From Gordonia amicalis NBRC 100051 = JCM 11271 (GTDB lineage Bacteria; Actinomycetota; Actinomycetes; Mycobacteriales; Mycobacteriaceae): a stretch of DNA of 64,000 nucleotides. The stretch spans positions 166,012 to 230,011 of the forward strand of contig NZ_BANS01000007.1 of NCBI RefSeq assembly GCF_000332995.1, in the 5' to 3' direction. This document shows positions 24,936 through 36,703 of this stretch, piece after piece; positions within the stretch are counted from its first letter, which is position 1; each line of letters starts with the position of its first letter. The notes beneath the pieces were generated by a model. It was given only the letters and a program-made list of their open reading frames with translations, was not told the origin of the DNA and made no database searches. Made by a program: the position numbers and the translations under genes.

Positions 24936-27364
24936 CCCTCACACACGGTAGCGATCCGACGACCGGGGCAGACCTCGTCGGGATCACCATCGACGGGCAC
25001 GAGGTCCGGGTTCCGAAGGGCACCTTGCTGATCCGCGCCGCCGAACAGATCGGCATCACCATCCCCCGCTTCTGCGACCACCCGCTGCTCGACCCGGTCG
25101 GCGCCTGCCGCCAGTGCCTCGTCGAGGTCGAGGGTCAGCGAAAGCCGCTGGCGTCGTGCACGACAACGGCCACCGACGGGATGGTCGTCCGGACGCAGCT
25201 CAGTTCCCAGATCGCCGCCGATGCCCAGCGGGGCGTGATGGAACTGCTGCTGATCAACCATCCGCTCGACTGCCCGGTGTGCGACAAGGGCGGCGAGTGC
25301 CCACTGCAGAACCAGGCCATGTCGGCCGGCCGCAGCGAGTCCCGGTTCGACGGCGTCAAGCGCACGTTCACCAAGCCGGTCCCGCTGTCGTCCGAGGTCC
25401 TGCTCGACCGCGAACGATGTGTGCTGTGCGCCCGGTGCACGCGGTTCTCGACACAGATCGCGGGCGACCCGCTCATCGAGCTGTCGGATCGCGGTGCGCT
25501 GCAACAGGTCAGCATCTACGAGGACCAACCGTTCGACTCGTACTTCTCCGGCAACACCGTGCAGATCTGCCCGGTCGGCGCGCTGACCGGTGCGCAGTAC
25601 CGGTTCCGTGCAAGGCCTTTCGACCTGGTCTCGACACCGAGCGTCTGCGAGCACTGTGCGAGCGGATGCGCCCAGCGCACCGATCACCGGCGCGGCCAGG
25701 TGCTCCGCCGCCTCGCCGGCGACGACCCCGAGGTCAATTCCGAGTGGAACTGCGACAAGGGGCGATGGGCGTTCGCGTATGCGACCGCGGCCGACCGTCT
25801 GACCTCTCCCCTGATCCGCGACCGGCACGGCGAACTTCGGGAGGCGTCGTGGGCCGACGCGATCCGTGTTGCTGCGGAGGGGCTCTCGGCGACCATCGGA
25901 AACGTGGGTGTCCTGACCGGCGGACGTCTCACCGTCGAGGACGCCTACGCCTACTCACGTTTCGCCCGCACGGTCCTGAAGTCCGACGACATCGACTTCC
26001 GTGCACGCGTCCACAGCACCGAGGAGGCGTCCTTCCTCGCGAGCCAGGTCGCGGGGCGCGGGCTCGAGACCACCTACGACGACCTGTCCGCCGCCCCGGC
26101 GGTACTCCTCGTCGGTGTCGAACCCGAGGAGGAATCCCCGATCGTCTTCCTCCGGCTGCGCCGGGCGGTGCGGACCGACCGGCTGCGGGTGGCCACCGTG
26201 GCGCCGTACGCGAGCCGCGGAGCACAGAAGCTCGACGCGCGACTGTTCGCTACGAAGCCCGGTGCCGAGGCGGAGATCCTCACCTCGGCCGAGGTCGCCG
26301 ACCATCTCCGCGAGCCCGGATCGGTGATCGTCGCCGGTGAGCGGCTCGCCGCCGCTCCGGGTGGGTTGCGGGCGGCTGCCGATCTCGCGGACCGCACCGG
26401 CGCCCGCATCGCCTGGATTCCCCGACGGGCCGGCGAACGCGGTGCACTCGAGGTCGGCGCCATGGCCGGGCTGCTGCCGGGCGGTCGACCGATCACGGAC
26501 CGCAGTGCACGCGAATCGGTGTCGGCTGTCTGGGGGCCCGGCATCCCGACGCGACCCGGTCGGGACACCACCGGCATCCTCGACGCGGCCCGGTATCACG
26601 GACTGTCACTGGTCGTGGCCGGTGTCGACCTCGAGGATCTCCCCGACCCGGCGGCCGCGAACGAAGCCCTCACCGCCGCACCGTTCGTCGTGAGTCTCGA
26701 ACAGCGACTTTCGACGGTGACGCCGCACGCCGATGTGGTGTTCCCGGTCGCGGCGGTGGCCGAGAAGGAAGGTACCTTCGTCGACTGGGAAGACAGGCCG
26801 CGCAGCTTCACCGCCGCGCTCACCGAGTCGGGGCACATCCCCGACCACCGGGTCCTGGACGCCCTGGCCCGGCGTCTCGGCGTCGAACTGCGCTGCGACG
26901 GGCCTCAGACCATCCACCTGGACCTGCGCCGGATCGGGGCGTGGTCGGGTGACCGCTCGCCCGTCGTCGCTCATGAACGTCCGCTGCGCGCACCCGAATC
27001 CGGTCAGGCCGTGCTGGCGACCTGGCACATGCTGCTCGATCTCGGTCGTCTGCAGGACGGTGAACCGCACCTCGCCGGGACCGCGCGTCGACCGGTCGCG
27101 CGCATGTCGGCGAGGACCGCCGCCGAAGCCGGTGTCGCGGTCGGCGGGCGGGTCCGGGTCAGCACCGCCGACGGGGAGATCGCGCTGCCCGTCGAATACG
27201 CCGACATGCCCGACCGGGTGGTCTGGGTCCCGCTCAACTCGCCCGGATCGCGTGTCCATGCGGACCTGCGGGCACAGGCGGGCGATCTCGTCGCCTTGTC
27301 GCCTGCCTCGGCGGCCGACGTCGCCGGAGGCGTCCCGATGAACACAGCCGGAGGCGTCCGATGA
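24932..27364 (+). CDS. nuoG: NADH-quinone oxidoreductase subunit G
   Basis: 810 residues. It carries several iron-sulfur clusters of the peripheral arm. The N-terminal ferredoxin domain has C48, C59, C62 and C76 for [2Fe-2S]; [17 protein letters not shown] supplies the His/Cys ligands of the next cluster; [12 protein letters not shown] and QICPVGAL supply N4-type ligands; and CEHCASGC (about 250) suggests the additional N7-type site. A molybdopterin-oxidoreductase-like domain without cofactor-binding Cys/Ser follows. It overlaps nuoEF and nuoH as ATGA. Confidence 0.96.
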   Translation: MTLTHGSDPTTGADLVGITIDGHEVRVPKGTLLIRAAEQIGITIPRFCDHPLLDPVGACRQCLVEVEGQRKPLASCTTTATDGMVVRTQLSSQIAADAQRGVMELLLINHPLDCPVCDKGGECPLQNQAMSAGRSESRFDGVKRTFTKPVPLSSEVLLDRERCVLCARCTRFSTQIAGDPLIELSDRGALQQVSIYEDQPFDSYFSGNTVQICPVGALTGAQYRFRARPFDLVSTPSVCEHCASGCAQRTDHRRGQVLRRLAGDDPEVNSEWNCDKGRWAFAYATAADRLTSPLIRDRHGELREASWADAIRVAAEGLSATIGNVGVLTGGRLTVEDAYAYSRFARTVLKSDDIDFRARVHSTEEASFLASQVAGRGLETTYDDLSAAPAVLLVGVEPEEESPIVFLRLRRAVRTDRLRVATVAPYASRGAQKLDARLFATKPGAEAEILTSAEVADHLREPGSVIVAGERLAAAPGGLRAAADLADRTGARIAWIPRRAGERGALEVGAMAGLLPGGRPITDRSARESVSAVWGPGIPTRPGRDTTGILDAARYHGLSLVVAGVDLEDLPDPAAANEALTAAPFVVSLEQRLSTVTPHADVVFPVAAVAEKEGTFVDWEDRPRSFTAALTESGHIPDHRVLDALARRLGVELRCDGPQTIHLDLRRIGAWSGDRSPVVAHERPLRAPESGQAVLATWHMLLDLGRLQDGEPHLAGTARRPVARMSARTAAEAGVAVGGRVRVSTADGEIALPVEYADMPDRVVWVPLNSPGSRVHADLRAQAGDLVALSPASAADVAGGVPMNTAGGVR

Positions 27365-28701
27365 ACACGCTCACGCTCGCCATCGACTACCCCGACCTCA
27401 CCGATTTCGGCCACGACCCCATCTGGCTCATCGTCGTCAAGGCCGTCGCCGTGTTCGCCTTCCTGGTCGTCAACCCGCTGGTCGCGATCCTGCTCGAACG
27501 CAAGATCATGGCGCGCATGCAAACCCGGATCGGACCCAACCGCGTCGGACCCCGCGGGATTCTCCAGAGCCTGGCCGACGGCGTGAAACTCGCGCTGAAG
27601 GAGGGCATCATCCCGACCGGCGTGGACAAGGTGATCTACCTCCTCGCACCGATCATCGCGGTCGTACCGGCGGTCATGGCGTTCGCGGTGATCCCGTTCG
27701 GACCGATGGTCTCGGTGTTCGGCCACGAAACCCCCTTGCAGCTCACCGATCTGCCCGTCGGGGTGCTCTATGTCCTCGCCGTCACATCGGTCGGCGTCTA
27801 CGGCATCGTGCTAGCCGGCTGGTCGTCGGGCTCCACCTATCCACTGCTCGGCGGGCTGCGGTCCACCGCCCAGGTGATCTCCTACGAGATCGCGATGGGA
27901 CTCACGTTCGCGGCGGTGTTCCTCGACGCCGGGACGATGTCGACGTCCGGGATCGTCGCGGCGCAGGAACACCACTGGTACTTCCTGCTGCTGCTCCCGT
28001 CCTTCGTGATCTACGCGATCTCGATGGTCGGCGAGACCAACCGCGCCCCGTTCGACCTGCCCGAGGCCGAGGGCGAGCTGGTGGGCGGCTTCCACACCGA
28101 GTACTCGTCGCTGAAGTTCGCCATGTTCATGCTTGCCGAGTACATCAACATGGTGACGGTCTCGGCCCTCGCCACCACGATGTTCCTGGGCGGCTGGCAG
28201 GCCCCGTGGCCGCTGAGTGCCTTCGACTGGGCGAACTCCGGATGGTGGCCCGTCCTCTGGTTCACCATCAAGGTCTGGGCGTTCCTGTTCGTGTTCATCT
28301 GGCTCCGAACCAGCCTGCCGCGGTTGCGGTACGACCAGTTCATGAACCTGGGCTGGAAGGTGCTCATCCCGATCTCGCTCGCCTGGGTGATGGTCGTGGC
28401 GATCATCCGCGCCTTCGTCGGCGGCGACAACGCCGAACTCATCCGGGCCCTCATCTCGGCGGGCGCCGGTCTCGTGGTGACCGGCCTCATCGCCTATGCG
28501 ATCTGGCGGATGATGCGGGTACCGGAGGTGCCGGAGACGGCCGCCGAACCCGAACGTCCGGCAGCATTCGACGCCATGGCCGGCGGGTTCCCGATCCCGC
28601 CGATGCCCGCACCGGACTCGAGATCGCAGCCGGTCCGCACCGATCCCGATCTGCCCCTTCCCGCCGATCAGACGCCGAGCAGGGAGACCACCGATGCCTG
28701 A
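27361..28701 (+). CDS. nuoH: NADH-quinone oxidoreductase subunit H
   Basis: 446 residues, eight membrane helices, with the family signatures [16 protein letters not shown] and [20 protein letters not shown] that line the quinone tunnel. The C-terminus has a long hydrophilic proline-rich tail (about 385-446) beyond the membrane domain, as in mycobacterial homologues. ATGA overlap with nuoG; 8-bp overlap with nuoI. Confidence 0.97.
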   Translation: MNTLTLAIDYPDLTDFGHDPIWLIVVKAVAVFAFLVVNPLVAILLERKIMARMQTRIGPNRVGPRGILQSLADGVKLALKEGIIPTGVDKVIYLLAPIIAVVPAVMAFAVIPFGPMVSVFGHETPLQLTDLPVGVLYVLAVTSVGVYGIVLAGWSSGSTYPLLGGLRSTAQVISYEIAMGLTFAAVFLDAGTMSTSGIVAAQEHHWYFLLLLPSFVIYAISMVGETNRAPFDLPEAEGELVGGFHTEYSSLKFAMFMLAEYINMVTVSALATTMFLGGWQAPWPLSAFDWANSGWWPVLWFTIKVWAFLFVFIWLRTSLPRLRYDQFMNLGWKVLIPISLAWVMVVAIIRAFVGGDNAELIRALISAGAGLVVTGLIAYAIWRMMRVPEVPETAAEPERPAAFDAMAGGFPIPPMPAPDSRSQPVRTDPDLPLPADQTPSRETTDA

Positions 28702-29263
28702 TTTCCTCAAGCCCGTCAGTGGATTACGCGTCACCTTCGGTGGCATGTTCCAGCCGAGCATCACCGAACAGTATCCCGAGGAGAAACGACCGACCGCACC
28801 TCGCTATCACGGTCGGCACCAACTCAATCGGCACCCCGACGGACTGGAGAAGTGCATCGGGTGTGAGTTGTGCGCCTGGGCGTGTCCGGCCGACGCCATC
28901 TATGTCGAGGGGGCCGACAACACACCAGACGAGCGGTATTCGCCCGGTGAGCGATACGGGCGGGTCTACCAGATCAACTATCTGCGGTGTATCGGCTGCG
29001 GACTCTGCATCGAGGCGTGTCCGACGCGTGCGCTCACGATGACCAACGACTACGAACTCGCCGACGACAACCGCGCCGACCTCATCTACGAGAAGGACCG
29101 GCTGCTGGCGCCGCTGCAACCGGGCGTCGAACCGCCGCCGCACGCCATGGCACCGGGATCGACCGAGGAGAACTACTACCGGGGTGAGATCACCTCCGAC
29201 GGCCGGCTGACCCCGTTGCCGACTCCGACTGTGCGCGAGGGTGCACGGGAGCCGCGGCCATGA
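28694..29263 (+). CDS. nuoI: NADH-quinone oxidoreductase subunit I
   Basis: 189 residues with two [4Fe-4S] ferredoxin motifs, [12 protein letters not shown] (C54, C57, C60, C64) and [12 protein letters not shown] (C99, C102, C105, C109), carrying clusters N6a and N6b that connect NuoG to NuoB. The C-terminal tail is polar. It overlaps nuoH by 8 bp and nuoJ by 4 bp. Confidence 0.97.
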   Translation: MPDFLKPVSGLRVTFGGMFQPSITEQYPEEKRPTAPRYHGRHQLNRHPDGLEKCIGCELCAWACPADAIYVEGADNTPDERYSPGERYGRVYQINYLRCIGCGLCIEACPTRALTMTNDYELADDNRADLIYEKDRLLAPLQPGVEPPPHAMAPGSTEENYYRGEITSDGRLTPLPTPTVREGAREPRP

Positions 29264-30075
29264 CGCCCGGATCGATGACGACGCTTCTCGCCGACGAACT
29301 GGTCCGCACCTCGACCGCGGAGGCCGTGCAGTTCTGGGTACTCGGCGTCGTCGCGGTGGTCGGCGCACTGGGTGTCGTGTTCGCCACCAAGGCCGTGTAT
29401 TCGGCGATCTTCCTGGCCACCACGATGATCGTTCTCGCGGTCTTCTACGTGGCCCAGGGCGCACTGTTGCTCGGGGTCGTGCAGGTGGTCGTCTACACCG
29501 GCGCGGTGATGATGCTGTTCCTGTTCGTGCTCATGCTCATCGGCGTCGATTCATCGGACTCACTCAAAGAGACCCTGCGAGGGCAGCGCGTGGCCGCGTC
29601 CCTCGTCGGACTCGGCTTCGGTGTGCTCCTGATCGCGGGGATCGGCAACGCAACCATCGCGGTCACCACCGGCGCGACCGCGCCCGGCGCACTTGATACT
29701 GACAGCAACTACGGCATCGAGGCGATCGCCGAACTGATCTTCGTCCGTTATCTGTGGGCCTTCGAACTGACCGGCGCCCTGCTCATCGCCGCCACCCTCG
29801 GCGCGATGGTCTTGGCCCACCGGGAGCGGTTCGGTCCGCGCCTGACCCAGAAAGAGCTGTCGCAGGCCCGGTTCCGTAGCGGCGTCAACCTCACGCCCCT
29901 GCCGAGTCCCGGTGTCTACGCCCGCCACAACGCGGTCGACGTCCCGGCGCGACTCCCCGACGGGAGTCCCTCCGACCTCTCGGTGAACGCCATCCTGGCC
30001 GCACGCACGTTGCGGCAGAAGAACTCGAAGGGTCCGAAGAATCCCGAGGGCCAGAATCCCCGGGGGCGCGCATGA
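29260..30075 (+). CDS. nuoJ: NADH-quinone oxidoreductase subunit J
   Basis: 271 residues with five N-terminal membrane helices, including the conserved third-helix segment [20 protein letters not shown] that undergoes the pi-bulge movement in Complex I. The C-terminal 80 residues are hydrophilic and basic and probably cytoplasmic. It overlaps nuoI and nuoK by 4 bp each. Confidence 0.95.
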   Translation: MTPGSMTTLLADELVRTSTAEAVQFWVLGVVAVVGALGVVFATKAVYSAIFLATTMIVLAVFYVAQGALLLGVVQVVVYTGAVMMLFLFVLMLIGVDSSDSLKETLRGQRVAASLVGLGFGVLLIAGIGNATIAVTTGATAPGALDTDSNYGIEAIAELIFVRYLWAFELTGALLIAATLGAMVLAHRERFGPRLTQKELSQARFRSGVNLTPLPSPGVYARHNAVDVPARLPDGSPSDLSVNAILAARTLRQKNSKGPKNPEGQNPRGRA

Positions 30076-30371
30076 ACCCGGAGAACTACCTCTACCTCTC
30101 GGCACTGCTGTTCACCATCGGCGCTGCCGGGGTCCTGCTGCGACGCAACGCGATCGTCGTGTTCATGTGCATCGAGCTGATGCTCAACGCCGCCAATCTC
30201 GCCTTCGTCACGTTCGCTCGGATGAACCAGTCCTTCGACGGGCAGGTGATCGCCTTCTTCACGATGGTGGTCGCCGCAGCCGAGGTGGTCGTCGGGCTCG
30301 CCATCATCATGACCATCTTCCGATCGCGCCGCTCGGCGTCGGTCGACGACGCGGATCTGCTCAAGCGGTAG
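30072..30371 (+). CDS. nuoK: NADH-quinone oxidoreductase subunit K
   Basis: 99 residues, three membrane helices, with the conserved Glu of [14 protein letters not shown] (helix 2) and a second Glu in [11 protein letters not shown] (helix 3) that carry protons. Full length for the family. It is followed after 10 bp by nuoL. Confidence 0.97.
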   Translation: MNPENYLYLSALLFTIGAAGVLLRRNAIVVFMCIELMLNAANLAFVTFARMNQSFDGQVIAFFTMVVAAAEVVVGLAIIMTIFRSRRSASVDDADLLKR

Positions 30372-30381
30372 AGGAGGATTG

Positions 30382-32295
30382 GTGAACGCCGAACTGACCG
30401 CGTCACTGCTCTGGTTGGTCCCCGCGCTCCCGCTCGCCGGTGCGGTGATCCTTCTCCTCGGCGGTCGTGCCACCGATCGCTGGGGTCATCTGCTCGGTAC
30501 CGCCGCGGCGATCGCGTCGTTCGTGGTCGGACTGGTGATGTTCGCCGGGATGGTGTCCCGCCCGGCCGACGACCGCGGGGTGACCGACACACTGTTCCGC
30601 TGGGTGCCGGTCGGAGACTTACAGGTGGACTTCGGTTTCCGCCTCGATCAGCTGTCCATGTGCTTCGTCCTCCTGATCACCGGTGTCGGGTCGCTGATCC
30701 ACGTCTACTCGATCGGCTACATGTCCGACGACCCCGACCGCCGACGATTCTTCGGCTACCTCAACCTGTTTCTCGCGGCGATGCTCGTCCTCGTCCTCGC
30801 CGACAACTATCTCGGCCTGTATCTCGGCTGGGAGGGTGTGGGCCTGGCGTCGTATCTGCTGATCGGCTTCTGGCAGTACAAGCCGACCGCGGCGACCGCG
30901 GCGAAGAAGGCCTTCGTGGTCAACCGCGTCGGCGACATCGGACTCGCCGTCGCACTGATGATCATGTTCGCCACCTTCGGATCGGTCGCGTTCACCGCGG
31001 TCTTCGACGGCGCTCCCCAGGCCGGCGAAGGAACCCTCACCGCACTGGGTTTCGTGCTCCTGCTCGCGGCGTGCGGCAAGTCTGCTCAGGTACCGCTGCA
31101 GTCGTGGCTCGGCGACGCGATGGAAGGTCCGACCCCGGTGTCCGCGCTGATCCACGCGGCGACGATGGTGACCGCCGGCGTGTATCTGATCGTGCGCTCG
31201 GGTCCGATCTTCGACCTGGCACCCGTCGCACAGGTCGGTGTCGTGGTGGTCGGATCGGTGACGCTGTTGTTCGGTGCGATCATCGGCTGCGCCAAGGACG
31301 ACATCAAGAAGGCGCTCGCGGCGTCGACGATGAGCCAGATCGGGTACATGGTCCTGGCCGCCGGACTCGGTCCGGCCGGCTATGCGTTCGCCATCCTGCA
31401 CCTTCTCACGCACGGCTTCTTCAAGGCCGGCCTGTTCCTCGGTGCCGGATCGGTGATGCACGGGATGAACGACGAGACCGACATGCGACGCTACGGCGGA
31501 CTCCGCAAGCTCATGCCGATCACCTTCGTCACCTTCGGCGTCGGCTATCTCGCGATCATCGGAGTCCCGCCGTTCGCGGGCTTCTACTCCAAGGACCACA
31601 TCATCGAGGCCGCGTTCGGGGAAGGCGGCGCGAAGGGGCTGATCCTCGGTGGTGCAGCGCTTCTCGGGGCGGGTATCACCGCGTTCTACATGACCCGCGT
31701 GATGCTCCTGACGTTCTTCGGGGAGAAGCGGTGGCACGACGGCACGGATGCCGCTGTCCCGCATCCGCACGAGTCGCCCAGGGTGATGACCGGACCGATG
31801 GTTCTGATCGCACTGGGTTCGGTGGCCTCCGGCGGGCTGCTCGCGATCGGCGGGTCGCTCGAGCACTGGCTGGAACCGGTCGTCGGCGAACACACGGCCC
31901 ATCATCTGATCCCGGTGTGGGCGATGACCGCGATCATCCTCGTCGTCGTCGCGGTCGGCGTCGCGATCGCCTACCGGCAGTACGCCACCCGGCCGGTGCT
32001 CGTCCTCGCACCCGAGGACGTGTCGGTGCTGACGGTCGCGGCACGGCATGATCTGTACGGCGACACGATCAACGAAGAGCTGCTGATGCGTCCCGGACAG
32101 CGCGTCACCGCCGGCCTGGTCGCCGTGGAGTCCGACGGCGTCGACGGTCTGACGAGTGGCGTCGGCGTTGCCGTGACCCGCACGTCGCGTCGAATACGCA
32201 GGTGGCAGAACGGTTATGTGCGGTCCTACGCGCTGTCGATGTTCGCCGGGACGACCCTGATCGTCGCGCTCGTGATGGCGGTGAACGTGCTGTGA
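30382..32295 (+). CDS. nuoL: NADH-quinone oxidoreductase subunit L
   Basis: 637 residues, an Mrp-type antiporter-like proton pump subunit of about 16 helices, with the key Lys in [20 protein letters not shown] and the helix-breaking [12 protein letters not shown]. The C-terminal amphipathic lateral helix region is present before the last membrane segment. The start is GTG at 30382 behind GAGGAGG; the TTG one codon earlier lies too close to it. The stop overlaps nuoM as GTGA. Confidence 0.96.
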   Translation: MNAELTASLLWLVPALPLAGAVILLLGGRATDRWGHLLGTAAAIASFVVGLVMFAGMVSRPADDRGVTDTLFRWVPVGDLQVDFGFRLDQLSMCFVLLITGVGSLIHVYSIGYMSDDPDRRRFFGYLNLFLAAMLVLVLADNYLGLYLGWEGVGLASYLLIGFWQYKPTAATAAKKAFVVNRVGDIGLAVALMIMFATFGSVAFTAVFDGAPQAGEGTLTALGFVLLLAACGKSAQVPLQSWLGDAMEGPTPVSALIHAATMVTAGVYLIVRSGPIFDLAPVAQVGVVVVGSVTLLFGAIIGCAKDDIKKALAASTMSQIGYMVLAAGLGPAGYAFAILHLLTHGFFKAGLFLGAGSVMHGMNDETDMRRYGGLRKLMPITFVTFGVGYLAIIGVPPFAGFYSKDHIIEAAFGEGGAKGLILGGAALLGAGITAFYMTRVMLLTFFGEKRWHDGTDAAVPHPHESPRVMTGPMVLIALGSVASGGLLAIGGSLEHWLEPVVGEHTAHHLIPVWAMTAIILVVVAVGVAIAYRQYATRPVLVLAPEDVSVLTVAARHDLYGDTINEELLMRPGQRVTAGLVAVESDGVDGLTSGVGVAVTRTSRRIRRWQNGYVRSYALSMFAGTTLIVALVMAVNVL

Positions 32296-33941
32296 ACATC
32301 CCCTGGCTGACGATCCTCTGGTTCGCACCCGCGGTGGGCGCGGCCCTCGTTCTCGCGATACCCGCTAGCCGTCCCGCGGCGGCTCGATGGTTCGCCTTCG
32401 CCATCACGCTCGGAGTCCTCGTCGTGGCCGTCGGCCTCGCGATCGGATTCGATCCGGCCGGTGAGCGATACCAGTTCACCGAAGACGTGAGCTGGATTCC
32501 GGCGCTGGGAACCCGATACGCGTTGGGGCTCGACGGGATCGGCCTGGTCCTGATCCTGTTGACGGCCGCACTCCTGCCCCTGCTCCTGCTCGCCGGCTGG
32601 CACGACGCCGAATCCGCCGGGTCGCTGGACCATTCGGGCGGACGCGCCCAGAAGGGTCCGCACATCTACCTCGCACTGTTCCTCGCCACCGAGGCGATGG
32701 TGCTGATGAGCTTTGTCGCGCTGGACATCCTGCTCTTCTACATCTTCTTCGAGGCCATGCTCATCCCGATGTACTTCCTCATCGGCGGCTTCGGCACCGG
32801 ACCCAACCGCTCCGACGCGGCGGTGAAGTTCCTGTTGTACAACCTGTTCGGCGGTCTGCTCCTGCTCGCCGCCGTGATCGGCGTGTACGTCGTCTCCGCA
32901 CAGAACAGCGTCGGGGCTGATGGCGGCGGGACTTTCGCGCTCGGCGACATCGTGGCCGCGGTGTCGAGCGGCCAGATCGACGACACCACCGGCCTCGCGA
33001 AGTTGCTGTTCCTCGGTTTCATGTTCGCGTTCGCGGTGAAGGCCCCGCTGTGGCCTCTGCATTCGTGGCTTCCCGATGCTGCGGTCGCGGCCACCCCGAC
33101 GTCGGCGGTGCTCATGATGGCCGTCATCGACAAGGTCGGGACCTTCGCGATGCTGCGGTTCTGCCTGCAACTGTTCCCGGATGCGAGCCGGTACTTCGCG
33201 CCGCTGATCTGCGGACTCGCGGTCGTCAGCATCGTCTACGGTGCGATCCTGGCCATCGGCCAGACCGACGTCATGCGCCTGATCGCCTACACCTCCATCT
33301 CGCACTTCGGTTTCATCATCCTGGGCATCTTCGTGATGACCGATCAGGGACAGACCGGTTCGGCGCTGTACATGGTCAACCACGGACTCTCCACCGCCGC
33401 CCTGTTCCTCATCGCCGGGTTCCTGGTGTCGCGCCGCGGCAGTCGGCTGATCGCCGACTACGGCGGGGTCCAGAAGGTCGCCCCCGTCCTCGCCGGCACC
33501 TTCCTCGTCGCGGGCCTGGCAACCCTGTCGCTACCCGGCCTCGCCCCGTTCATCAGCGAGTTCCTGGTCCTCATCGGCACATTCACGCGCTACCCGGTGG
33601 CGGCGGTCCTCGCATCATCCGCGCTGGTGCTCTCCGCGATCTACATCCTGTGGACCTATCAGCGCATGATGGGCGGCCCCCCGAAGCCCGACGACGTGCG
33701 GGTGTCGTCGATACGCGACCTCGCCGGCCGCGAGCTGGCCGTCGTCGTACCGCTCCTCGCGCTGCTCATCGCCCTGGGGGTCTATCCCAAGCCGATGATC
33801 GACCTGATCGATCCCGCGGTGCAGAGCACGCTCACCACGGTCGGGGTCACCGATCCCGCACCCGCGGTGGCGGACCCGGTCCCGATCCCGGCCCACGACC
33901 GGCCTGAGGGCCCCACCACCGATGCGGAGGCCCACCGATGA
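32292..33941 (+). CDS. nuoM: NADH-quinone oxidoreductase subunit M
   Basis: 549 residues, about 14 membrane helices, antiporter-like proton channel. The central lysines are visible in [17 protein letters not shown] and VIDKVGTFA, and the conserved Glu in [17 protein letters not shown]. It begins at GTG overlapping the nuoL stop; a proline-rich cytoplasmic tail (about 520-549) is typical of the order. Confidence 0.96.
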   Translation: MNIPWLTILWFAPAVGAALVLAIPASRPAAARWFAFAITLGVLVVAVGLAIGFDPAGERYQFTEDVSWIPALGTRYALGLDGIGLVLILLTAALLPLLLLAGWHDAESAGSLDHSGGRAQKGPHIYLALFLATEAMVLMSFVALDILLFYIFFEAMLIPMYFLIGGFGTGPNRSDAAVKFLLYNLFGGLLLLAAVIGVYVVSAQNSVGADGGGTFALGDIVAAVSSGQIDDTTGLAKLLFLGFMFAFAVKAPLWPLHSWLPDAAVAATPTSAVLMMAVIDKVGTFAMLRFCLQLFPDASRYFAPLICGLAVVSIVYGAILAIGQTDVMRLIAYTSISHFGFIILGIFVMTDQGQTGSALYMVNHGLSTAALFLIAGFLVSRRGSRLIADYGGVQKVAPVLAGTFLVAGLATLSLPGLAPFISEFLVLIGTFTRYPVAAVLASSALVLSAIYILWTYQRMMGGPPKPDDVRVSSIRDLAGRELAVVVPLLALLIALGVYPKPMIDLIDPAVQSTLTTVGVTDPAPAVADPVPIPAHDRPEGPTTDAEAHR

Positions 33942-35710
33942 GTCCGTCCGTCGTTGCGCTGAGTTCGACGCCGCTGGCCGCGATCGAGACCCCGAGCGTC
34001 GAGTACGCGGCCCTGTCGCCCATGTTGATCGTGTTCGGCGCAGGTGTCATCGGGGTCCTGGTAGAGGCCTTCGCTCCGCGCAGGCTGAGGTACCCACTGC
34101 AACTCGGGCTTTCGCTGGGCGGACTCGTCGTCGCGCTCGCTGCGCTCGCCACCGTGACGGCCGCACAGACAGCGGACGGCTCGAACGGACAGTTCGCGAT
34201 GTCGGGGGCCGTCGTTCTGGACCGCCCGACCCTGTATCTGCAGGGACTCCTGCTGATCATCGCGATCATCGCGGTCGGGTTCATCGCCGAACGTCGGCTC
34301 GAGCGGGTCGTCGCGCCGGTCACCATGCGTACCCTGGCCGGCGCCGCGGTCACCGACGATCAGTCCGGCAGAGCAGGATTCAACGGCGGGGGCGTCGACG
34401 CGGACATGTTCACCCCGTCCGGCGCCTCGGTCCCGAACACCGACGCCGAGTTCGAGGCGACTCGTGCCGGGGCGGTGACGACCGAGGTGTTCCCGCTGGC
34501 ACTGCTGGCGGTCGGCGGCATGATGCTGTTCCCGGCGTGCGGTGATCTGCTCACCATGTTCATCGCGCTGGAGGTCTTCTCGCTGCCGCTCTACCTGTTG
34601 TGCGGGCTGGCTCGGCGTCGTCGGCTGATCTCGCAGGAAGCATCTCTGAAGTACTTCCTGCTGGGCGCCTTCTCGTCGGCCTTCTTCCTGTTCGGTGCAG
34701 CATTCGTCTACGGGGCGACCGGCTCGTTGAACCTGTCGACGATCGGTGCGTCGATCACCGACGTCGCCGGTACCGGTGGCGACACGACGCTGGCGCTGAT
34801 CGGTCTGGCGATGCTCGCGGTCGGGTTGTTGTTCAAAGTCGGTGCGGTGCCGTTCCATTCGTGGATTCCAGATGTGTATCAGGGAGCCCCGACCCCGGTC
34901 ACCGCATTCATGGCATCGGCCACCAAGGTCGCCGCGTTCGGTGCGCTCCTCCGTGTCTTCTACGTCGGTTTCGGGGCGCTACGCGATCAGTGGGAGCCCG
35001 CACTGTGGGCGGTGGCGATCGCGTCGATGGTCATCGCCTCGGTGATGGCCGTGACCCAGAACGACATCAAGCGGATGCTCGCCTACTCGTCGATCGCACA
35101 CACCGGGTTCATCTTGCTCGGCCTGATCGCCTTCGACGATGCCGGGCTCGGCGCGACGCTCTTCTATCTGGCCGCCTACGCCTTCACGACCCTCGGCGCC
35201 TTCGCGACCGTGGCGGTGATCCGCGAACCCGACGCGGACACGAGCACGTCGGCGCGCACGGCCGCGGTCCACGGCACCGCCGCGACCGTCCGCAATCCTC
35301 ATCTGTCCGGGCGTGAGGCGACCGATCTCACCCAGTGGTCGGGTCTGGGCCGACGGTATCCCTTGGTCGGCGCCATGTTCGCGGTCTACCTGCTGTCCTT
35401 CGCCGGCATCCCGCTGACGAGCGGCTTCATCGCCAAGTTCGACGTCTTCGCCGCGGCCGCCGGCAGCGGTAGCGGCGTTCTGGTGGTGATCGGTGTGATC
35501 AGCAGCGCGATCGCCGCCTACGTCTACATCCGCATCATCGTCGCCATGTTCTTCGACGACGTCCCCGCCGGCGAGGCACCGCACGTCGTGAAGCCCAGCA
35601 TCCTCACCACCACAGGCATCGCGGTCTGCACGCTGGCCACCGTCGTGCTCGGCATCTTCCCGCAACCGCTGCTCGACCTCGCCGACACGGCCGCGACGTT
35701 CCTGCGCTGA
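33938..35710 (+). CDS. nuoN: NADH-quinone oxidoreductase subunit N
   Basis: 590 residues, antiporter-like subunit with about 14 helices; channel residues lie in FKVGAVPFHSWIPDVYQGAP and SATKVAAFG. It has a hydrophilic insertion (about 125-180) and a loop (about 425-465) that enlarge it relative to enterobacterial NuoN. It is the last gene of the operon; ATGA overlap with nuoM and a strong hairpin 25 bp after the stop. Confidence 0.96.
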   Translation: MSPSVVALSSTPLAAIETPSVEYAALSPMLIVFGAGVIGVLVEAFAPRRLRYPLQLGLSLGGLVVALAALATVTAAQTADGSNGQFAMSGAVVLDRPTLYLQGLLLIIAIIAVGFIAERRLERVVAPVTMRTLAGAAVTDDQSGRAGFNGGGVDADMFTPSGASVPNTDAEFEATRAGAVTTEVFPLALLAVGGMMLFPACGDLLTMFIALEVFSLPLYLLCGLARRRRLISQEASLKYFLLGAFSSAFFLFGAAFVYGATGSLNLSTIGASITDVAGTGGDTTLALIGLAMLAVGLLFKVGAVPFHSWIPDVYQGAPTPVTAFMASATKVAAFGALLRVFYVGFGALRDQWEPALWAVAIASMVIASVMAVTQNDIKRMLAYSSIAHTGFILLGLIAFDDAGLGATLFYLAAYAFTTLGAFATVAVIREPDADTSTSARTAAVHGTAATVRNPHLSGREATDLTQWSGLGRRYPLVGAMFAVYLLSFAGIPLTSGFIAKFDVFAAAAGSGSGVLVVIGVISSAIAAYVYIRIIVAMFFDDVPAGEAPHVVKPSILTTTGIAVCTLATVVLGIFPQPLLDLADTAATFLR

Positions 35711-35714
35711 CCCG

Positions 35715-35784
35715 CAAACCCACCCCTTTTCAGCATTTCCACCCCCCTGCGAGGGGGTGGAAATCTCCATCCGTGGTGGGTTTG
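35715..35784 (+). terminator. Nested inverted repeats terminating the nuo operon
   Basis: The core is a 12-bp perfect stem (ATTTCCACCCCC at 35735-35746, complement at 35753-35764) with a 6-nt loop. A second, outer inverted repeat (CAAACCCACC at 35715-35724 and GGTGGGTTTG at 35775-35784) encloses it. The core starts 25 bp after the nuoN stop. The outer repeat could alternatively be an operator for the LysR gene beginning at 35822. Confidence 0.8.
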
Positions 35785-35821
35785 TGGAGCAGGTCGACGA
35801 TGCCGTGCCATCCTGGAAGCC

Positions 35822-36703
35822 GTGGATCTCGTCAGGCACCTGCGGTTCTTCGTCGCCGTCGCCGAGGAGGGCCACTTCGGGGACGCGGCCGCCCGGTTGG
35901 AGATGACGCAGCCACCGGTGTCGCAGGGGCTGCGCCGCCTGGAGAGGGAACTCGGGGTTCAGCTCATCCGGCGCACCTCCCGCGGTGCGGAACTCACCGA
36001 CGCCGGTCGCGACCTGTTACCCCGGGCACGACTCCTCATCGACGACGCGGCGCGGTTCCTGGGCGAAGCCCGACGCCTTCACGAGGGTTCTGAGGTACTG
36101 CGTTGGGGTGCAGTACCTCTCGCGGGGAGCGCGGCCGTCGCCGCTGTCGCACAACGCCTCGGCGACGTGTCGTCCGGTCAGGAGATGGTGAGTGCCGCGG
36201 CGGTGAGTCTGATCGAGCAGGTGTCGGCGGGCACGCTCGACCTGGCCATCGTCGACGCGCCCTGCGTCACCGGCACTCTCACCACCGGCCCGGTCGTCGT
36301 GTTCCGACGCCACGTCGTCGTGCCGGCCCGTCATCCGGTCACCACCGCAGCACGTCCCCGGTTGCGCCACCTTGCGGGCCTGGACTTCTGCCACCCGCCG
36401 CGCGCCGCGAATCCGCCGGCTCATGACCAGCTGATCGACCGCCTCCGCGAGTCCGGACTCGATCCAAGAATCCTGGCCGTCTCGTCCTCCGAGCACCTGG
36501 TGGCCGCGGTCGCCGGTGGCGGAGCCGTCGGCCTGACCGTTGACCCGGAACGTCTCGCGTCGCTCGACGGCGTTCGGTGTCTCCCCATCGGGCGCGACGC
36601 CACGGCGCTGCGACTCCGGGTCGTCTACCGGGAATCCGCACTCGCCGAGGTCGCGGACGTGTCAACGGCGGCACTGTGGAAGATCAGCAAGGCCGCCGGG
36701 TGA
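35822..36703 (+). CDS. LysR-family transcriptional regulator
   Basis: 293 residues. The N-terminal winged helix (MDLVRHLRFFVAVAEEGHFG, then AAARLEMTQPPVSQGLRRLE) is followed by a LysR substrate-binding domain (about 90-290). The start is GTG. Its stop overlaps the start of the next gene (GTGA), so regulator and serine hydrolase are co-transcribed, unlike the divergent arrangement usual for LysR/AmpR. The inducer is unknown. Confidence 0.92.
   Translation: MDLVRHLRFFVAVAEEGHFGDAAARLEMTQPPVSQGLRRLERELGVQLIRRTSRGAELTDAGRDLLPRARLLIDDAARFLGEARRLHEGSEVLRWGAVPLAGSAAVAAVAQRLGDVSSGQEMVSAAAVSLIEQVSAGTLDLAIVDAPCVTGTLTTGPVVVFRRHVVVPARHPVTTAARPRLRHLAGLDFCHPPRAANPPAHDQLIDRLRESGLDPRILAVSSSEHLVAAVAGGGAVGLTVDPERLASLDGVRCLPIGRDATALRLRVVYRESALAEVADVSTAALWKISKAAG

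Noticed and set aside
30619..32328. A 569-codon minus-strand open frame opposite nuoL
   Set aside because: Low-complexity His/Arg/Asp-rich translation with no domain; nuoL is unambiguous.
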